Both the position numbers and the translations under genes were made by a program. DNA of 64,000 nucleotides from UBA11098 sp041671525 (GTDB lineage: Bacteria > Patescibacteriota > Minisyncoccia > Moranbacterales > UBA2206): assembly GCA_041671525.1 (NCBI GenBank), contig JBAZBJ010000004.1, positions 25,611 to 89,610 of the forward strand. The letters run 5' to 3'. The notes beneath the pieces were generated by a model. It saw nothing but the letters and a program-made list of their open reading frames with translations. It was not told the DNA's origin and searched no databases. Below are positions 1-8,310 of this stretch, piece by piece. Within the stretch, counting starts at the first letter, position 1, and the number at the start of each line of letters is the position of its first letter.

Positions 1-5
1 AAAAA

Positions 6-683
6 CTATTTTAAATGAAACTTTTCAAAAACCCCGACTTGCCATCCTGTTATTTTTCGAAATAAATCAACATTATTTATATCAATCCGACAAACTCCCT
101 TATAGCTAAGATTTTTTTTGACCTTATGTACTGTTTGTTTATAGGTAGTTTTTCCAAAACGTGAAACAGGAATTCTTGTTACCTTTGACCAAAATTTTTC
201 ACAATTCTCTTTTTTATAAATTCCATGGATATAGATGTGAATTTTTAATTTATTGCTTGGAACTTTGCATATTTCCTTGAACCACTTCATCATTATTTTT
301 ATCAGACGCGGATCAGAATTGGAAAACTGGACTGCCTCCTGAGTTTTACTGCCCTCTGCCCAATATAGAGAAACTCCGACAAGGAAGAGAGGATTACTAA
401 TTAACTTTGGCATCTCCGCTTTAGCTTCCTTATAAATTCTTTCAATTTTTTCCTGTTTTTTCTTCCTTTTCGTCCAAGCTGCTTTTATCCTCGCATTATT
501 TGTAATTTTCCCAATATTTTCCTGGAGTCTTTTTTCTTGTCCTACATTAAGTTTGAAATTTTTTAACCAACCTGACAAAGTACTCTTTGGAAGATTTGGA
601 ATAATTCCAATTATTTCTTTATAAGTTTTCCCTTGAATACGCAATTCAATCGCTTTGTTTTTATCTTCAAGTCTTAATTTCAT
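6..683 (-). CDS. Helix-turn-helix protein with LAGLIDADG-like C-terminal region
   Basis: 225 aa. Residues about 5-45 look like a helix-turn-helix: a charged helix, the segment GKTYKEIIGIIPNLPKSTLSGWL, then a basic stretch. The C-terminal half carries the block LYWAEGSKT, then FSNSDPRLIKIMMKWF, and ends in ITGWQVGVFEKF. It shares this architecture and these blocks with the protein at 952-1680, so the two are paralogues. The WAEG and NSDP blocks resemble LAGLIDADG/WhiA-type folds, which is a tentative family link. No transposase or integrase motif is visible. It follows the tRNA-His gene on the same strand and ends near the window edge. Role unknown; DNA binding is the best inference. Confidence 0.6.
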   Translation of the reverse strand: MKLRLEDKNKAIELRIQGKTYKEIIGIIPNLPKSTLSGWLKNFKLNVGQEKRLQENIGKITNNARIKAAWTKRKKKQEKIERIYKEAKAEMPKLISNPLFLVGVSLYWAEGSKTQEAVQFSNSDPRLIKIMMKWFKEICKVPSNKLKIHIYIHGIYKKENCEKFWSKVTRIPVSRFGKTTYKQTVHKVKKNLSYKGVCRIDINNVDLFRKITGWQVGVFEKFHLK

Positions 684-770
684 ATATTAGTACCCTATTA
701 TATAATTACTCTCATTATATCACAAAGGTTCATATATTGCAATTAGAGTTAAAGAAAAAATCTACAGGGG

Positions 771-843
771 GGCGAGTACTGGGAGTCGAACCCAGCTTCT
801 CTGTACCACAAACAGATGTCTTAGCCGATAGACGATACCCGCC
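771..843 (-). tRNA. tRNA-His (anticodon GTG)
   Basis: The minus strand folds as a cloverleaf: acceptor GCGGGTA/TACTCGC, D arm GTCT/AGAC, anticodon arm TCTGT-TTGTGGT-ACAGA with anticodon GTG, and T arm CTGGG-TTCGACT-CCCAG. Two His identity features are present: an encoded extra G at -1 (position 843) facing discriminator C73 (position 771). CCA is not encoded; the next bases are CCC. Confidence 0.95.
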
Positions 844-872
844 ACTCTGGAGACTTTTATTCTTGATAACGG

Positions 873-945
873 TGCGTCCAGCAGGATTCGAACCTGCGAC
901 CTTAGGCTTAAGAGGCCTCTGCTCTACCAGCTGAGCTATGGACGC
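873..945 (-). tRNA. tRNA-Lys (anticodon CTT)
   Basis: Cloverleaf on the minus strand: acceptor GCGTCCA/TGGACGC, D arm GCTC/GAGC, anticodon loop CTCTTAA giving CTT, T arm GCAGG-TTCGAAT-CCTGC, discriminator A. It starts 7 bp after the stop of the helix-turn-helix gene at 952 and lies 29 bp upstream of tRNA-His, so the genes are probably co-transcribed. CCA is not encoded. Confidence 0.95.
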
Positions 946-951
946 TTTATT

Positions 952-1680
952 TTAACGAGGATATTCAGTTTTCAACTTATGCCATTTCCTCTCAACCTTA
1001 TCAGTTTCTATTTTAGAATTTTTCAAAATTGTATTCACCCAGCCAAAAACCCGGTGTCGCAAATCAGTACCTCTAAAAACTCTGATTTTGATTGTTCCAT
1101 AATACAAGGTATTTTTTTTATAATTTTTGTTTTCCGGCTTAACGAAACTTTTTCCAAAGTTTTCAATCGGTATTTTTGTCAATTCTGACCAAAATATTTT
1201 TAACAACTTTTCATTTTGCTGCGGATATATATTCAGATGAGCCTTTATGTTTTTTGGCGAAACATCCAACATATCATGCAGCCAAGTTACCATAAATTTT
1301 ATCAGGTATGGATCAGAATTTGTAATAGCGAAATGTTTTGTTTTATTTCCTTCAGCCCAATACAGCGCTGCGCCAGCCAGTTTATATGTTTCAACGCCAA
1401 GCGGCAACCCGATTTCGTTCTCTCCATTTTTAATAATACTTTCAATTTCCTTGATTCTTCTTTCATGACTACTATTTGGACCCTTAAACAATGCTGAAAT
1501 TTTCTTTGTGTACAATCTTTCTTTGTATTCTGACTTTAAAACAATATCTCCACACCACAATTTGGCCGTACTTTTCGAAATACCAATCTTATCAGCAATT
1601 TCCTTATAACTTAACCCTTTTTCTTTTCTTAGTAATTTTGCTTTTTGTTTTATTTTATCGTTATATTTTCCATTATACAT
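952..1680 (-). CDS. Helix-turn-helix protein with LAGLIDADG-like C-terminal region (paralogue)
   Basis: 242 aa. A clear helix-turn-helix lies at about residues 12-45 (LLRKEKGLSYKEIADKIGIS then KSTAKLW), of the type seen in resolvase or sigma-like DNA-binding domains. The C-terminal half has ALYWAEGNKTKHFAITNSDP, LIKFMVTWLHDML, FWSELTKIP and a final GWVNTIL, matching the same blocks in the protein at 6-683. It lies between tRNA-Arg and tRNA-Lys, all on the minus strand. The family is common in CPR genomes by my recollection, and its function is not established. A homing-endonuclease-derived regulator is one possibility. Confidence 0.6.
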   Translation of the reverse strand: MYNGKYNDKIKQKAKLLRKEKGLSYKEIADKIGISKSTAKLWCGDIVLKSEYKERLYTKKISALFKGPNSSHERRIKEIESIIKNGENEIGLPLGVETYKLAGAALYWAEGNKTKHFAITNSDPYLIKFMVTWLHDMLDVSPKNIKAHLNIYPQQNEKLLKIFWSELTKIPIENFGKSFVKPENKNYKKNTLYYGTIKIRVFRGTDLRHRVFGWVNTILKNSKIETDKVERKWHKLKTEYPR

Positions 1681-1741
1681 ATACTACCAATTGTATACTA
1701 TGTGGCAACAATATGCAAGTTCTATAACTTTTCCCAAATGG

Positions 1742-1814
1742 TGCGCCGGGCAGGAATCGGACCTGCGACCAAAAGGTTAGAAACCTTCTGCTCTATCCAC
1801 TGAGCTACCGGCGC
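1742..1814 (-). tRNA. tRNA-Arg (anticodon TCT)
   Basis: Cloverleaf on the minus strand: acceptor GCGCCGG/CCGGCGC, D arm GCTC/GAGC, anticodon arm GAAGG-TTTCTAA-CCTTT with anticodon TCT, T arm GCAGG-TCCGATT-CCTGC, discriminator A. The T loop begins TCC rather than the usual TTC. A strong promoter lies about 60 bp upstream. CCA is not encoded. Confidence 0.94.
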
Positions 1815-1854
1815 GTCGTCGCTAAATTCCCTGCTAGCGCATACTAATATAAAA

Positions 1855-1869
1855 TTGCCATTTAGGCAA
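1855..1869 (-). terminator. Weak hairpin at the end of the pilus operon
   Basis: On the minus strand TTGCC-TAAAT-GGCAA is followed by TTTTAT. It lies downstream of the last pilus-block gene. The 5-bp stem and short T-run make it a weak candidate terminator. Confidence 0.35.
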
Positions 1870-1876
1870 CAAAGTA

Positions 1877-1905
1877 AGCATAGCCTAATTCAAGGCAATA
1901 GTCAA
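1877..1905 (-). promoter_or_regulatory. Sigma70-type promoter for the tRNA-Arg cluster
   Basis: Minus strand TTGACT, a 17-bp spacer, then TATGCT. It points at tRNA-Arg, whose 5' end is 63 bp downstream, and could drive the whole tRNA/helix-turn-helix row. Confidence 0.65.
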
Positions 1906-1915
1906 TAAATTGGGT

Positions 1916-2236
1916 CTATTTTAGCCGAAAAATATCCGGGATGTTTTCCAGTTTGGTGTTATATTCGCCCTTCCTGCGTTCAATTTCGGCGATGACGGCG
2001 TCAAATTTTTTTTGATCAAAACGCACCTTGTTTTCCGTCGCGTTGACATATTCCTGTCTTTTTTCCGTGCTCCAGGATGGGCGCGCGACAAATTTGTACC
2101 ATAAATATCCACAATACCCCAAAGCCAGCACCGCCAGGAAAATCAAGATCCATTTGCTCCGCTTAACAACGCCACTCTTGGCCTGCCAAAGAAAATCCAG
2201 AATTTGTTTTTTATTTACTTTGATCTTGATATCCAT
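1916..2236 (-). CDS. Small single-pass membrane protein ending the pilus operon
   Basis: 106 aa from the ATG at 2236. A short basic N-terminus is followed by one membrane segment at about residues 30-47 (WILIFLAVLALGYCGYLWY) and a soluble tail with charged helices (TENKVRFDQKKFDAVIAEIE). It follows pilO in the same direction and sits where some pilus operons carry pilP, but I see no PilP lipobox or fold signature, so it is left unnamed. The frame stays open upstream through a palindromic repeat (2259-2305). The chosen start is the first ATG after that repeat. Confidence 0.6.
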   Translation of the reverse strand: MDIKIKVNKKQILDFLWQAKSGVVKRSKWILIFLAVLALGYCGYLWYKFVARPSWSTEKRQEYVNATENKVRFDQKKFDAVIAEIERRKGEYNTKLENIPDIFRLK

Positions 2237-2258
2237 ATAAATGTTTCTTCCATATTTT

Positions 2259-2305
2259 CTTCTCCTTTTTAAGGAGAAGATGTCTGCCGCAGCGGACAGA
2301 TGAGG
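2259..2305. repeat. Palindromic repeat, family B (AGGAGAAG/CGCAGCGGAC type)
   Basis: Two adjoining palindromes: CTTCTCC-ttttta-AGGAGAAG, then GTCTGCCGCAGCGGAC, ending GATGAGG. Related copies lie inside uvrC at 22388-22438 and 22658-22718. Here it fills the gap between the pilO stop and the next ATG. Confidence 0.8.
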
Positions 2306-2309
2306 TAAA

Positions 2310-2972
2310 TTATTTCTCCAAATAAACAACCACACTTAGACTGCTCTTGATCACCTCGGTCGCTGAAGTAATCAGCCCCGGCTTATTTTTTTCGGCCGCA
2401 AACGGATCAACCGGCGCCTCGATCTCGCTTTTATTCATGCTGATTGCAAGCACATCCACATAGTAGTCCAGGTTTTCAACCTTATGCAAAAAATTTGCCA
2501 ACTGCTCATAATTGCCTTCCAGATTTATCGTCATGGAAAGATAGGGTATTTTGGGCAAGGCTTTTTCGATTTCTGACCCGCCTTTTTTGCCGGCGGCAGC
2601 TTTGGGCTTTTGCGTGCCGGCGTCATCAATTATTTGCAGGTCGGCTTTGTTCCCGGTGTCCTCAGCGATGGTTTCAATTTTTTTGATGAAATCCACTTCG
2701 TTGTTTTTGTTCAGAAAAACCCGCAGGTTGCTTTCATTTTGCGCGAAAACCGCCCGTGTTTTTTCCATGTCGGGAATCTTGGCGACTCGCTCGGCGTATA
2801 TGTCGCGATCAATCATCTTTTTTTGCATTTCATCCGCGTTATTCTCAATATTCCGCCGGATCGGCACCAAAACGAAGACCCACGCCGCAATGATGAGCAC
2901 CACAAAGCCGCCGACACTCAGCCAGATGTTATATTTTTTCCAAATATCCTTTAAATTTATGGCTTCAGACAT
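2310..2972 (-). CDS. pilO: Type IV pilus inner-membrane assembly protein PilO
   Basis: 220 aa. Short N-terminus, one membrane helix at about residues 16-34 (NIWLSVGGFVVLIIAAWVFV), a coiled-coil stretch (about 38-90), then the soluble PilO domain ending in a VVVYLEK strand. The segment TINLEGNYEQLANFLHKVEN is the typical PilO core. PilO pairs with PilN to link the cytoplasmic ring with the pilus machine. The start overlaps the pilN stop by 16 bp, which fits translational coupling. An Ala/Lys-rich linker of about 15 residues (about 122-136) interrupts the soluble domain. Confidence 0.85.
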   Translation of the reverse strand: MSEAINLKDIWKKYNIWLSVGGFVVLIIAAWVFVLVPIRRNIENNADEMQKKMIDRDIYAERVAKIPDMEKTRAVFAQNESNLRVFLNKNNEVDFIKKIETIAEDTGNKADLQIIDDAGTQKPKAAAGKKGGSEIEKALPKIPYLSMTINLEGNYEQLANFLHKVENLDYYVDVLAISMNKSEIEAPVDPFAAEKNKPGLITSATEVIKSSLSVVVYLEK

Positions 2973-3511
2973 TCCTTTTTTATCTTAAAATTTATCTGAA
3001 ATTCAATGTTGCCCTTGGAGACTAGATTGGAAAGCGGAAAGTTTACGTCCGAAAAACAAGCGTCTTTTTCAATATTCTCTTTGAAAGCGATGAGATTATC
3101 GCGCATATCCGCCCGGCCGGCCAAAGAAATGTCAAAGTTGTCAGTTTCCAGCTTGCTGACCGCAATGCCCGTAATGACTTTTTCGTCCAGCCGGGTCAAA
3201 AATTTCGACCAATACAACTGCGCATTCTGAACCGTACCGATGTCAGAAACGACAGTCGAAACATTTTTTATTTCCTTGTCATAATCCCCGATGACTTGAT
3301 ATTGCTCGCTATTCTTGTCGATCATGTCCAGATTATTTTTTGCAATCGACAAATTTATTTTGACAATCGCGTTGATGCTCACCAGCGCCAGGATTAATAA
3401 AACAAAAATGGCCAGGAGTTCTGTCTCCCATTTGAAAACCCGCCGCAATTGAAATATTTTTTCCAATTCCGCCTTCCTCTCCGGCGGAACCAGATTTAGT
3501 TTAATTTTCAT
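2957..3511 (-). CDS. pilN: Type IV pilus assembly protein PilN
   Basis: 184 aa from the ATG at 3511. It begins MKIKLNLVPPERKAELEK, the conserved cytoplasmic motif (NLLP-type) with which PilN grips PilM. A membrane helix follows (about residues 29-53, ELLAIFVLLILALVSINAIVKI), then a periplasmic coiled coil and an alpha/beta domain. Upstream in-frame codons lie inside pilM, so the start after the overlap is preferred; the 11-bp overlap with pilM suggests coupling. Confidence 0.85.
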   Translation of the reverse strand: MKIKLNLVPPERKAELEKIFQLRRVFKWETELLAIFVLLILALVSINAIVKINLSIAKNNLDMIDKNSEQYQVIGDYDKEIKNVSTVVSDIGTVQNAQLYWSKFLTRLDEKVITGIAVSKLETDNFDISLAGRADMRDNLIAFKENIEKDACFSDVNFPLSNLVSKGNIEFQINFKIKKECLKP

Positions 3512-4577
3512 AGTCCAGTCCGCGCAAAGCCAACCCGATCGCGGTCGAATACCGATCAGCATTTTCTTTGCTGATTATCGGGATGCTTTTGCCCATTTTT
3601 AAATTGATCCATGGATCGCCCAATTCAATTTTTTTGCCCAATCTTTCGCCCAGATAACCTACCAAGCCCTTCAGATTGGAACCGCCGCCGCACAAAATCA
3701 CTTTTTCCACGGCTGAGTTTTCTTTGGAAATGCCGGCATAAAAATCCAACGTCCGCTCAATCTCCTGCACCAGATTTTCCAACAGTGACTTGAGCACGTT
3801 GAAAATGGGATTGTCTTTCCCGTCCGCAATGCCATGTGCAAGCTTAGTTTTTTCCGCTTCCGTCAGATCGATATTCAAACCTTTGGAAATGGCATCATTG
3901 ATACTTTCCGACGAAAACGGAATGCTCGAGGTGAAATTGGGCACCCCCCGCTCCACCATGATAAAGCTGGTTCTTTGCGCCCCCAAATCAACGATCAACG
4001 CTCCGCCTTGTTCTTTGATTTCCCATGGCACCAAGCTCCGGGCGCTCGCAATCGATTCAACTTCCAATCCATACACTTCCAGCCCGGATTTTTTTAGGAC
4101 ATCCATAAAATCATCCACAATCTCCCGCGAAACAGCCGCGGTCAAAACATTTTGCTTCTGGGTGCTATCAGTCTCCAAAAATTGCCAATCAAAATATACT
4201 TGCTCGATCGGCAGCGGAATGTTGGCTTCCATCTCCCACTTGATCGCCTCTCGCGCCTCCTCTTTTTCCATTTTTGGAATGCTCACGATGCGCAAAAAAG
4301 CTTTGGATTCCGGCAAAGAGCAAATGACTCTGTTGCCTTTGATCTTTTGCGGTCCGGCTTTTTTCACCGCGTCTTTGATGATCGCGGCCACCTTATCCTT
4401 ATCGATAATTTTACCGTCTTCGATGTAGCCGGCGGGAATATCCGCCACCGCGTAACCGCGAACTTTTTCCAGCTTGCCATCGCGCTCCAGCTGCATGATT
4501 TTGACCGACAGATCGCTCAGATCCACGCCAAAAACTTCCGGTTCAAAACTGATAATTTTTTTGTTGAGAAAACTCAT
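3501..4577 (-). CDS. pilM: Type IV pilus assembly protein PilM, actin-like ATPase
   Basis: 358 aa from the ATG at 4577 (MSFLNKKIISFEPEVFGVDL). It has the actin/FtsA fold: phosphate-1 loop VFGVDLSDLSVK near the start, phosphate-2 region GALIVDLGAQRTSFIMVERG at about 205-224, and adenosine motif VILCGGGSNLKGL near 300. PilM forms a cytoplasmic ring and binds the N-terminal peptide of PilN, the next gene. Longer upstream readings add only an arginine-rich tail encoded by a palindromic spacer, so they were rejected. Confidence 0.88.
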   Translation of the reverse strand: MSFLNKKIISFEPEVFGVDLSDLSVKIMQLERDGKLEKVRGYAVADIPAGYIEDGKIIDKDKVAAIIKDAVKKAGPQKIKGNRVICSLPESKAFLRIVSIPKMEKEEAREAIKWEMEANIPLPIEQVYFDWQFLETDSTQKQNVLTAAVSREIVDDFMDVLKKSGLEVYGLEVESIASARSLVPWEIKEQGGALIVDLGAQRTSFIMVERGVPNFTSSIPFSSESINDAISKGLNIDLTEAEKTKLAHGIADGKDNPIFNVLKSLLENLVQEIERTLDFYAGISKENSAVEKVILCGGGSNLKGLVGYLGERLGKKIELGDPWINLKMGKSIPIISKENADRYSTAIGLALRGLDYEN

Positions 4578-4601
4578 GGACGTAAGTCGTGGAACGCGCA
4601 T

Positions 4602-4637
4602 CGTGAATCGCAAAATTTTTACGATACGCGATTCACG
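4602..4637. repeat. Inverted repeat upstream of pilM
   Basis: Perfect 10-bp arms CGTGAATCGC and GCGATTCACG around an AT-rich loop, 25 bp upstream of the pilM start. Similar GATACGCG-type words flank the efp terminator (about 50037-50155), so this appears to be a second dispersed intergenic family. Confidence 0.6.
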
Positions 4638-4660
4638 TTATGCATTATGCGATAATCATA

Positions 4661-6292
4661 TTATAACTCATCCCACAGATCTATGGAATACTCGGTGCCC
4701 GTCGGAAAGTACGGCGGCGGATAATAGAGCAGGTTATTATCAAAATTTAAAATTCGATCTTCATAGCCGGTACCGTCCGTGTAGGCGAAACCATAACGCA
4801 GATTTGTCGCCATGGATCCATTGACCGTGATTTTGTTTTTATTGTAACTGGAAGAATAATAATTCCGGCCGACCCGCCCGTCCTTGGCAATTATAGCCGC
4901 GTCGATAGTCAGCGTGTCCTGGCTGTCCCGCACCACACTCACATTATTTTGCGCAATCAGCCCAATGATGTCCTTGCCATCAAAATTAGTATAGAGAAGG
5001 TTATTCAGACCGATATACATATCCGCCGAACTGCCGCTGCCGGTCAGATTGGCGGCCACAATCGAGACATGTCGGTCGTCAATCGTGCCTTCCACCCACA
5101 CGTTGTCCTCCACAAAAATTACGCCTTCATCCGGAATGTTTTCATTGGCCAGACTGACACATTTTCCGCGGCTATGGTTACTAGATGAGATCCAGCCACA
5201 AGCCGCGTACGCGCAGCAGCCCGAAGTCGTGCAGGCGTTGCCGTTGTTTCCACTATAGCCACCGGAAGCGCCGCTGACTATGCCATCATACAAGGAGATG
5301 TTTTTTGAGCTTGAACTAAAAGTGTTAACCGTGCAAACATCATAAGTTCCATCGGTCTTGAGAATTATTTTTCGGCCCGCGCCGTCATTGTTAAAATATT
5401 TTCCCCGTCCGGCAATCTTTGATTCCGTCTTCATATAATTCAAATCCGTCAGCAAACCATTGAAATCCACCGCGGTCTTGGGAAATTGCCGGCCAATCTC
5501 AAACACGTCCGGACGACTGGACACCGTGCTTGGTGGCGCTTCCGCTGTGCGAAATATGTCATTGATGCCGGAGCCGGGCGGCGGATTCACATGCGTGTGC
5601 ACGCCGAATTCATTGTTCCCGGAATGATCCGGATCATCATATTGATCCAGCGAACTGCTGACAATGTTATGCGCCACGCCGTCGAAACGGATGCCTTTGT
5701 TGGAATGGATCTTGCCAAAAATCTCCGTGCCGGGACCAAAGCGCATATTATCATTGGCCAAAACGACATTTTCACTCCAGGACGGACGCCGAAAACGCGC
5801 CTGTACGATCCGCTGCACGCCCGGCTCGCGGTATGTCCACCCGGTTACCTTGACAATGACAATAGTGGAATTTATCTCCGGCGGATCCACTTCGATCTTA
5901 TACCGCCCGATCGGCCCTTCCTCCGGATCGGAAAATTCCACTTCATAGGGATAGTTCGGATTTCCGGGAATATTCACGCCGTAGGGATTGCCGCTGGTCC
6001 AAAAATCCTTGATCTGCTGGACGGTTTTGCCGGAAACTTGATGCGCCAGATACCAACGATAAAAATAAATGCCCGACTCCGCCACCTGGAAAGCTTTCTC
6101 TTTTTCAGCGCGATTACCCGAGAAAATCAATTGCGAAGAGATGTAGCGTAACATCGACACCAAAATAATGGAAACGATAAACATCACCACCAGCATGTAC
6201 GCCAAAGCAGTTCCCTTTCGAAAGCCAAAGCGGCCGAGTTTCACCCGCTTCTCCCTTCCAGATTGAAAATGTTTTTTACAAAATTCGATCAT
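4661..6292 (-). CDS. PilX-like minor pilin / pilus-associated protein
   Basis: 543 aa. After a basic N-terminus, residues about 28-50 form one hydrophobic helix (GTALAYMLVVMFIVSIILVSMLRYI), followed by NRAEKEKAFQVAESGIYFYRW. This AxxxAESG block is typical of PilX/PilW-type proteins encoded with type IV prepilins. The remainder is a long beta-rich extracellular region with many Gly, Ser and Asn residues, including a Cys-rich patch (CTTSGCCAYAACGW) at about 353-366 that may form disulfides. It is much longer than PilX (about 200 aa), so it may be a tip adhesin. Its start overlaps the previous prepilin gene by 17 bp. Confidence 0.7.
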   Translation of the reverse strand: MIEFCKKHFQSGREKRVKLGRFGFRKGTALAYMLVVMFIVSIILVSMLRYISSQLIFSGNRAEKEKAFQVAESGIYFYRWYLAHQVSGKTVQQIKDFWTSGNPYGVNIPGNPNYPYEVEFSDPEEGPIGRYKIEVDPPEINSTIVIVKVTGWTYREPGVQRIVQARFRRPSWSENVVLANDNMRFGPGTEIFGKIHSNKGIRFDGVAHNIVSSSLDQYDDPDHSGNNEFGVHTHVNPPPGSGINDIFRTAEAPPSTVSSRPDVFEIGRQFPKTAVDFNGLLTDLNYMKTESKIAGRGKYFNNDGAGRKIILKTDGTYDVCTVNTFSSSSKNISLYDGIVSGASGGYSGNNGNACTTSGCCAYAACGWISSSNHSRGKCVSLANENIPDEGVIFVEDNVWVEGTIDDRHVSIVAANLTGSGSSADMYIGLNNLLYTNFDGKDIIGLIAQNNVSVVRDSQDTLTIDAAIIAKDGRVGRNYYSSSYNKNKITVNGSMATNLRYGFAYTDGTGYEDRILNFDNNLLYYPPPYFPTGTEYSIDLWDEL

Positions 6293-6911
6293 AGTCGTTT
6301 AAATTGCGCAGCTCCACAAATGATTCCATCTGCATCGGCGTCGGATTTTTGACGGGGTCAATATTGACTTGCAACGAAACTTTGATGAGCCGGATCAGAG
6401 AAATATCCACCGGTTCCGGCACCGGGTTATTCGCGGCGTCCCCCGGATAATTTTTATTATAATAATAGAACATCGGCGCGTTGGCATCATTGACGATCTT
6501 GTCCGTGATGACCTGCACGGTCTGATCACCGGCCGGATAGGTTTTCGGAATCGTATTAGTCGGCTTGGTTATGCCCATCTTCAACTGCCCATTTTGCAAG
6601 TAAAAATGCAACCGCTCGGCCGCCCCATCCTTGTCATAATCCGAAAACACCACCAGATCATTTTTCGCCGCGGACTTGATCGCATACGCCCCGTCATCGC
6701 CCTGGCGCGCCTTGCGCAGATAGCCGGTCATTTTGCTGACACCCTGCGAAACTGCGAGTGAGGTTTGTCCCATCTGCATGGTGTAGGAATTCACTTTCCA
6801 GCTGCGCATAAAAAGTTGCGTGAAGCCCATAATTCCGATCGTGAAAATCGCAATCGCCACCAGCAGTTCAATCAGGCTCATCCCTTTTAATTTTGTTTTT
6901 TCTGTCTTCAT
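6276..6911 (-). CDS. Type IV prepilin, PilV/PilW-like
   Basis: 211 aa from the ATG at 6911; a TTG four codons earlier is the alternative. It has a prepilin leader and class III signal: basic TEKTKLKG, cleavage after G, then MSLIELLVAIAIFTIGIMGF with Glu at +5. The mature part has the usual long hydrophobic helix and a soluble beta domain. The segment FSDYDKDGAAERLHFYLQNGQ resembles minor pilins that cap or prime pilus assembly. It lies between two other pilin-like genes, so a minor pilin is the best reading. Confidence 0.8.
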   Translation of the reverse strand: MKTEKTKLKGMSLIELLVAIAIFTIGIMGFTQLFMRSWKVNSYTMQMGQTSLAVSQGVSKMTGYLRKARQGDDGAYAIKSAAKNDLVVFSDYDKDGAAERLHFYLQNGQLKMGITKPTNTIPKTYPAGDQTVQVITDKIVNDANAPMFYYYNKNYPGDAANNPVPEPVDISLIRLIKVSLQVNIDPVKNPTPMQMESFVELRNLNDYDRIL

Positions 6912-6912
6912 C

Positions 6913-8310
6913 TTAATTGGCAAGTAATTTAATTTCCGCCATGGTCAATTTGTCGACGGTGACTGTCCCGCCATAATCCTGAAAGCCGACCGCCTTAATT
7001 TCAATATTATATTCGCCCGGCAAGAGCGGCTCGCTTCCAGTCGGATAAAAAGCCACGCCGTCCGCCAAGGTGACGATTTCCGCGCTGTAGCCGCTGCCGT
7101 TGGTCAGTTTCACCGTCGCATCAACAAGCGGCAAATTGTCCGCGTCTTTCAGCACAGTCACTCTCAACGCATCCGCATTGTTGTCCGCGAATTTCACCTC
7201 CACTGTCTTGGTCTCGCCCGGAGTCAAAGAAAGTGTATATATTTTACCAACCGGATCAAACTCGGTTATCGAGCCGACGCCCACCAAGGTGTGCCCGGCA
7301 ACCGCCCCGATGTCACTCAAGAAATATTGCCCGGGACTTTTATCCGTAAAATCTTTTTCGCCGGACGCATTCGTTGCGGCATCCAGCTTCAAGTTATAGA
7401 CATTCTCCGGACTTGATGGATTAGCATTGTCAATGCCCAACACCCGCCCACCCTTCACATGGAAACTCAGACTGGGAATTGCCTCTTCCAGTTGATTGAT
7501 GCTTCTGATCTCCAAAGAGGCCAATTTGTCCTGATAAATTGTTTTGAGGTTTACCGCCCCCTGCACCACGGACGCGTGCACATCTGTGTGATTATAATCC
7601 ACCGTGCTGCCGTCGATCGTGCCGATTGTTTCATATCCACTCTTGGTGACCGTCAACTCATAGCCGCCAGTCGATTCTTTCGCACCGGGAAAAATCAGAT
7701 TGCCCGTGTCATCGGTCTGCGCGGTGAAATTGACCGCCGGCGAAACAGCATTGTTCACTACGTGCACGGAAGACTGCGGGATGCCGATACCCGGATTCTC
7801 AATATTGGAAAGCACGTTGATCGCCAAAACACCTTCTCCCGGGTTGGCCACTTCCAGCCCCGGCGGCACAAAGCGCGCCGTAAGCGAAATGTCCTCCGGC
7901 ACGCCGTTGGGTCCCGGCCAAGAAATAGTCACCTTTACGGTCTTATAATCGTTTGGGATCGGATCAGCCGGATACACACCATCAAAGACATCATCTTCGT
8001 AGCGCACAAAAGTACGGATATGGAAGCTTCGGGTGTTGAGTGTCAAGTCTTCGTTTTCCGGGATGACCCCGTTGGGGATTCCCCCGATTATGCCAACATT
8101 ATCGTATTTGAGATTCCGCACGATTTCCATTTTTTCATTGGCCACCTGCACGGCCGCCAGCCGGTTTTTGGATTCAATGATATATTTTGACCCCAACGAA
8201 AAAACCGAATAAAAAGTCGAGGTTATCAAGGCAAAAATAAATAGCACGACTAGCGCTTCAATCAGAGTGAACGCTGCTTTGTTTTTTATTTGTTTTTTTT
8301 GCTTTTTCAT
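6913..8310 (-). CDS. Large prepilin-like protein with carboxypeptidase-regulatory-like repeats
   Basis: 465 aa. The N-terminus is basic, then AFTLIEALVVLFIFALITST, a prepilin N-methylation segment with Glu at +5. The residue before F is Ala instead of the usual Gly, so cleavage is less certain. After a short pilin region the protein carries at least three beta domains of the carboxypeptidase-regulatory/PEGA type (for example GGYELTVTKSGYETIGT, and VTVLKDADNLPLVDATVKLT near 380). Such domains make extended stalks, so this may be a pilus-anchored adhesin or tip pilin. It overlaps pilC by 4 bp. Confidence 0.75.
   Translation of the reverse strand: MKKQKKQIKNKAAFTLIEALVVLFIFALITSTFYSVFSLGSKYIIESKNRLAAVQVANEKMEIVRNLKYDNVGIIGGIPNGVIPENEDLTLNTRSFHIRTFVRYEDDVFDGVYPADPIPNDYKTVKVTISWPGPNGVPEDISLTARFVPPGLEVANPGEGVLAINVLSNIENPGIGIPQSSVHVVNNAVSPAVNFTAQTDDTGNLIFPGAKESTGGYELTVTKSGYETIGTIDGSTVDYNHTDVHASVVQGAVNLKTIYQDKLASLEIRSINQLEEAIPSLSFHVKGGRVLGIDNANPSSPENVYNLKLDAATNASGEKDFTDKSPGQYFLSDIGAVAGHTLVGVGSITEFDPVGKIYTLSLTPGETKTVEVKFADNNADALRVTVLKDADNLPLVDATVKLTNGSGYSAEIVTLADGVAFYPTGSEPLLPGEYNIEIKAVGFQDYGGTVTVDKLTMAEIKLLAN

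Noticed and set aside
737..934. 65-aa plus-strand reading frame over the tRNA genes
   Set aside because: It is the antisense of tRNA-His and tRNA-Lys; both fold completely.
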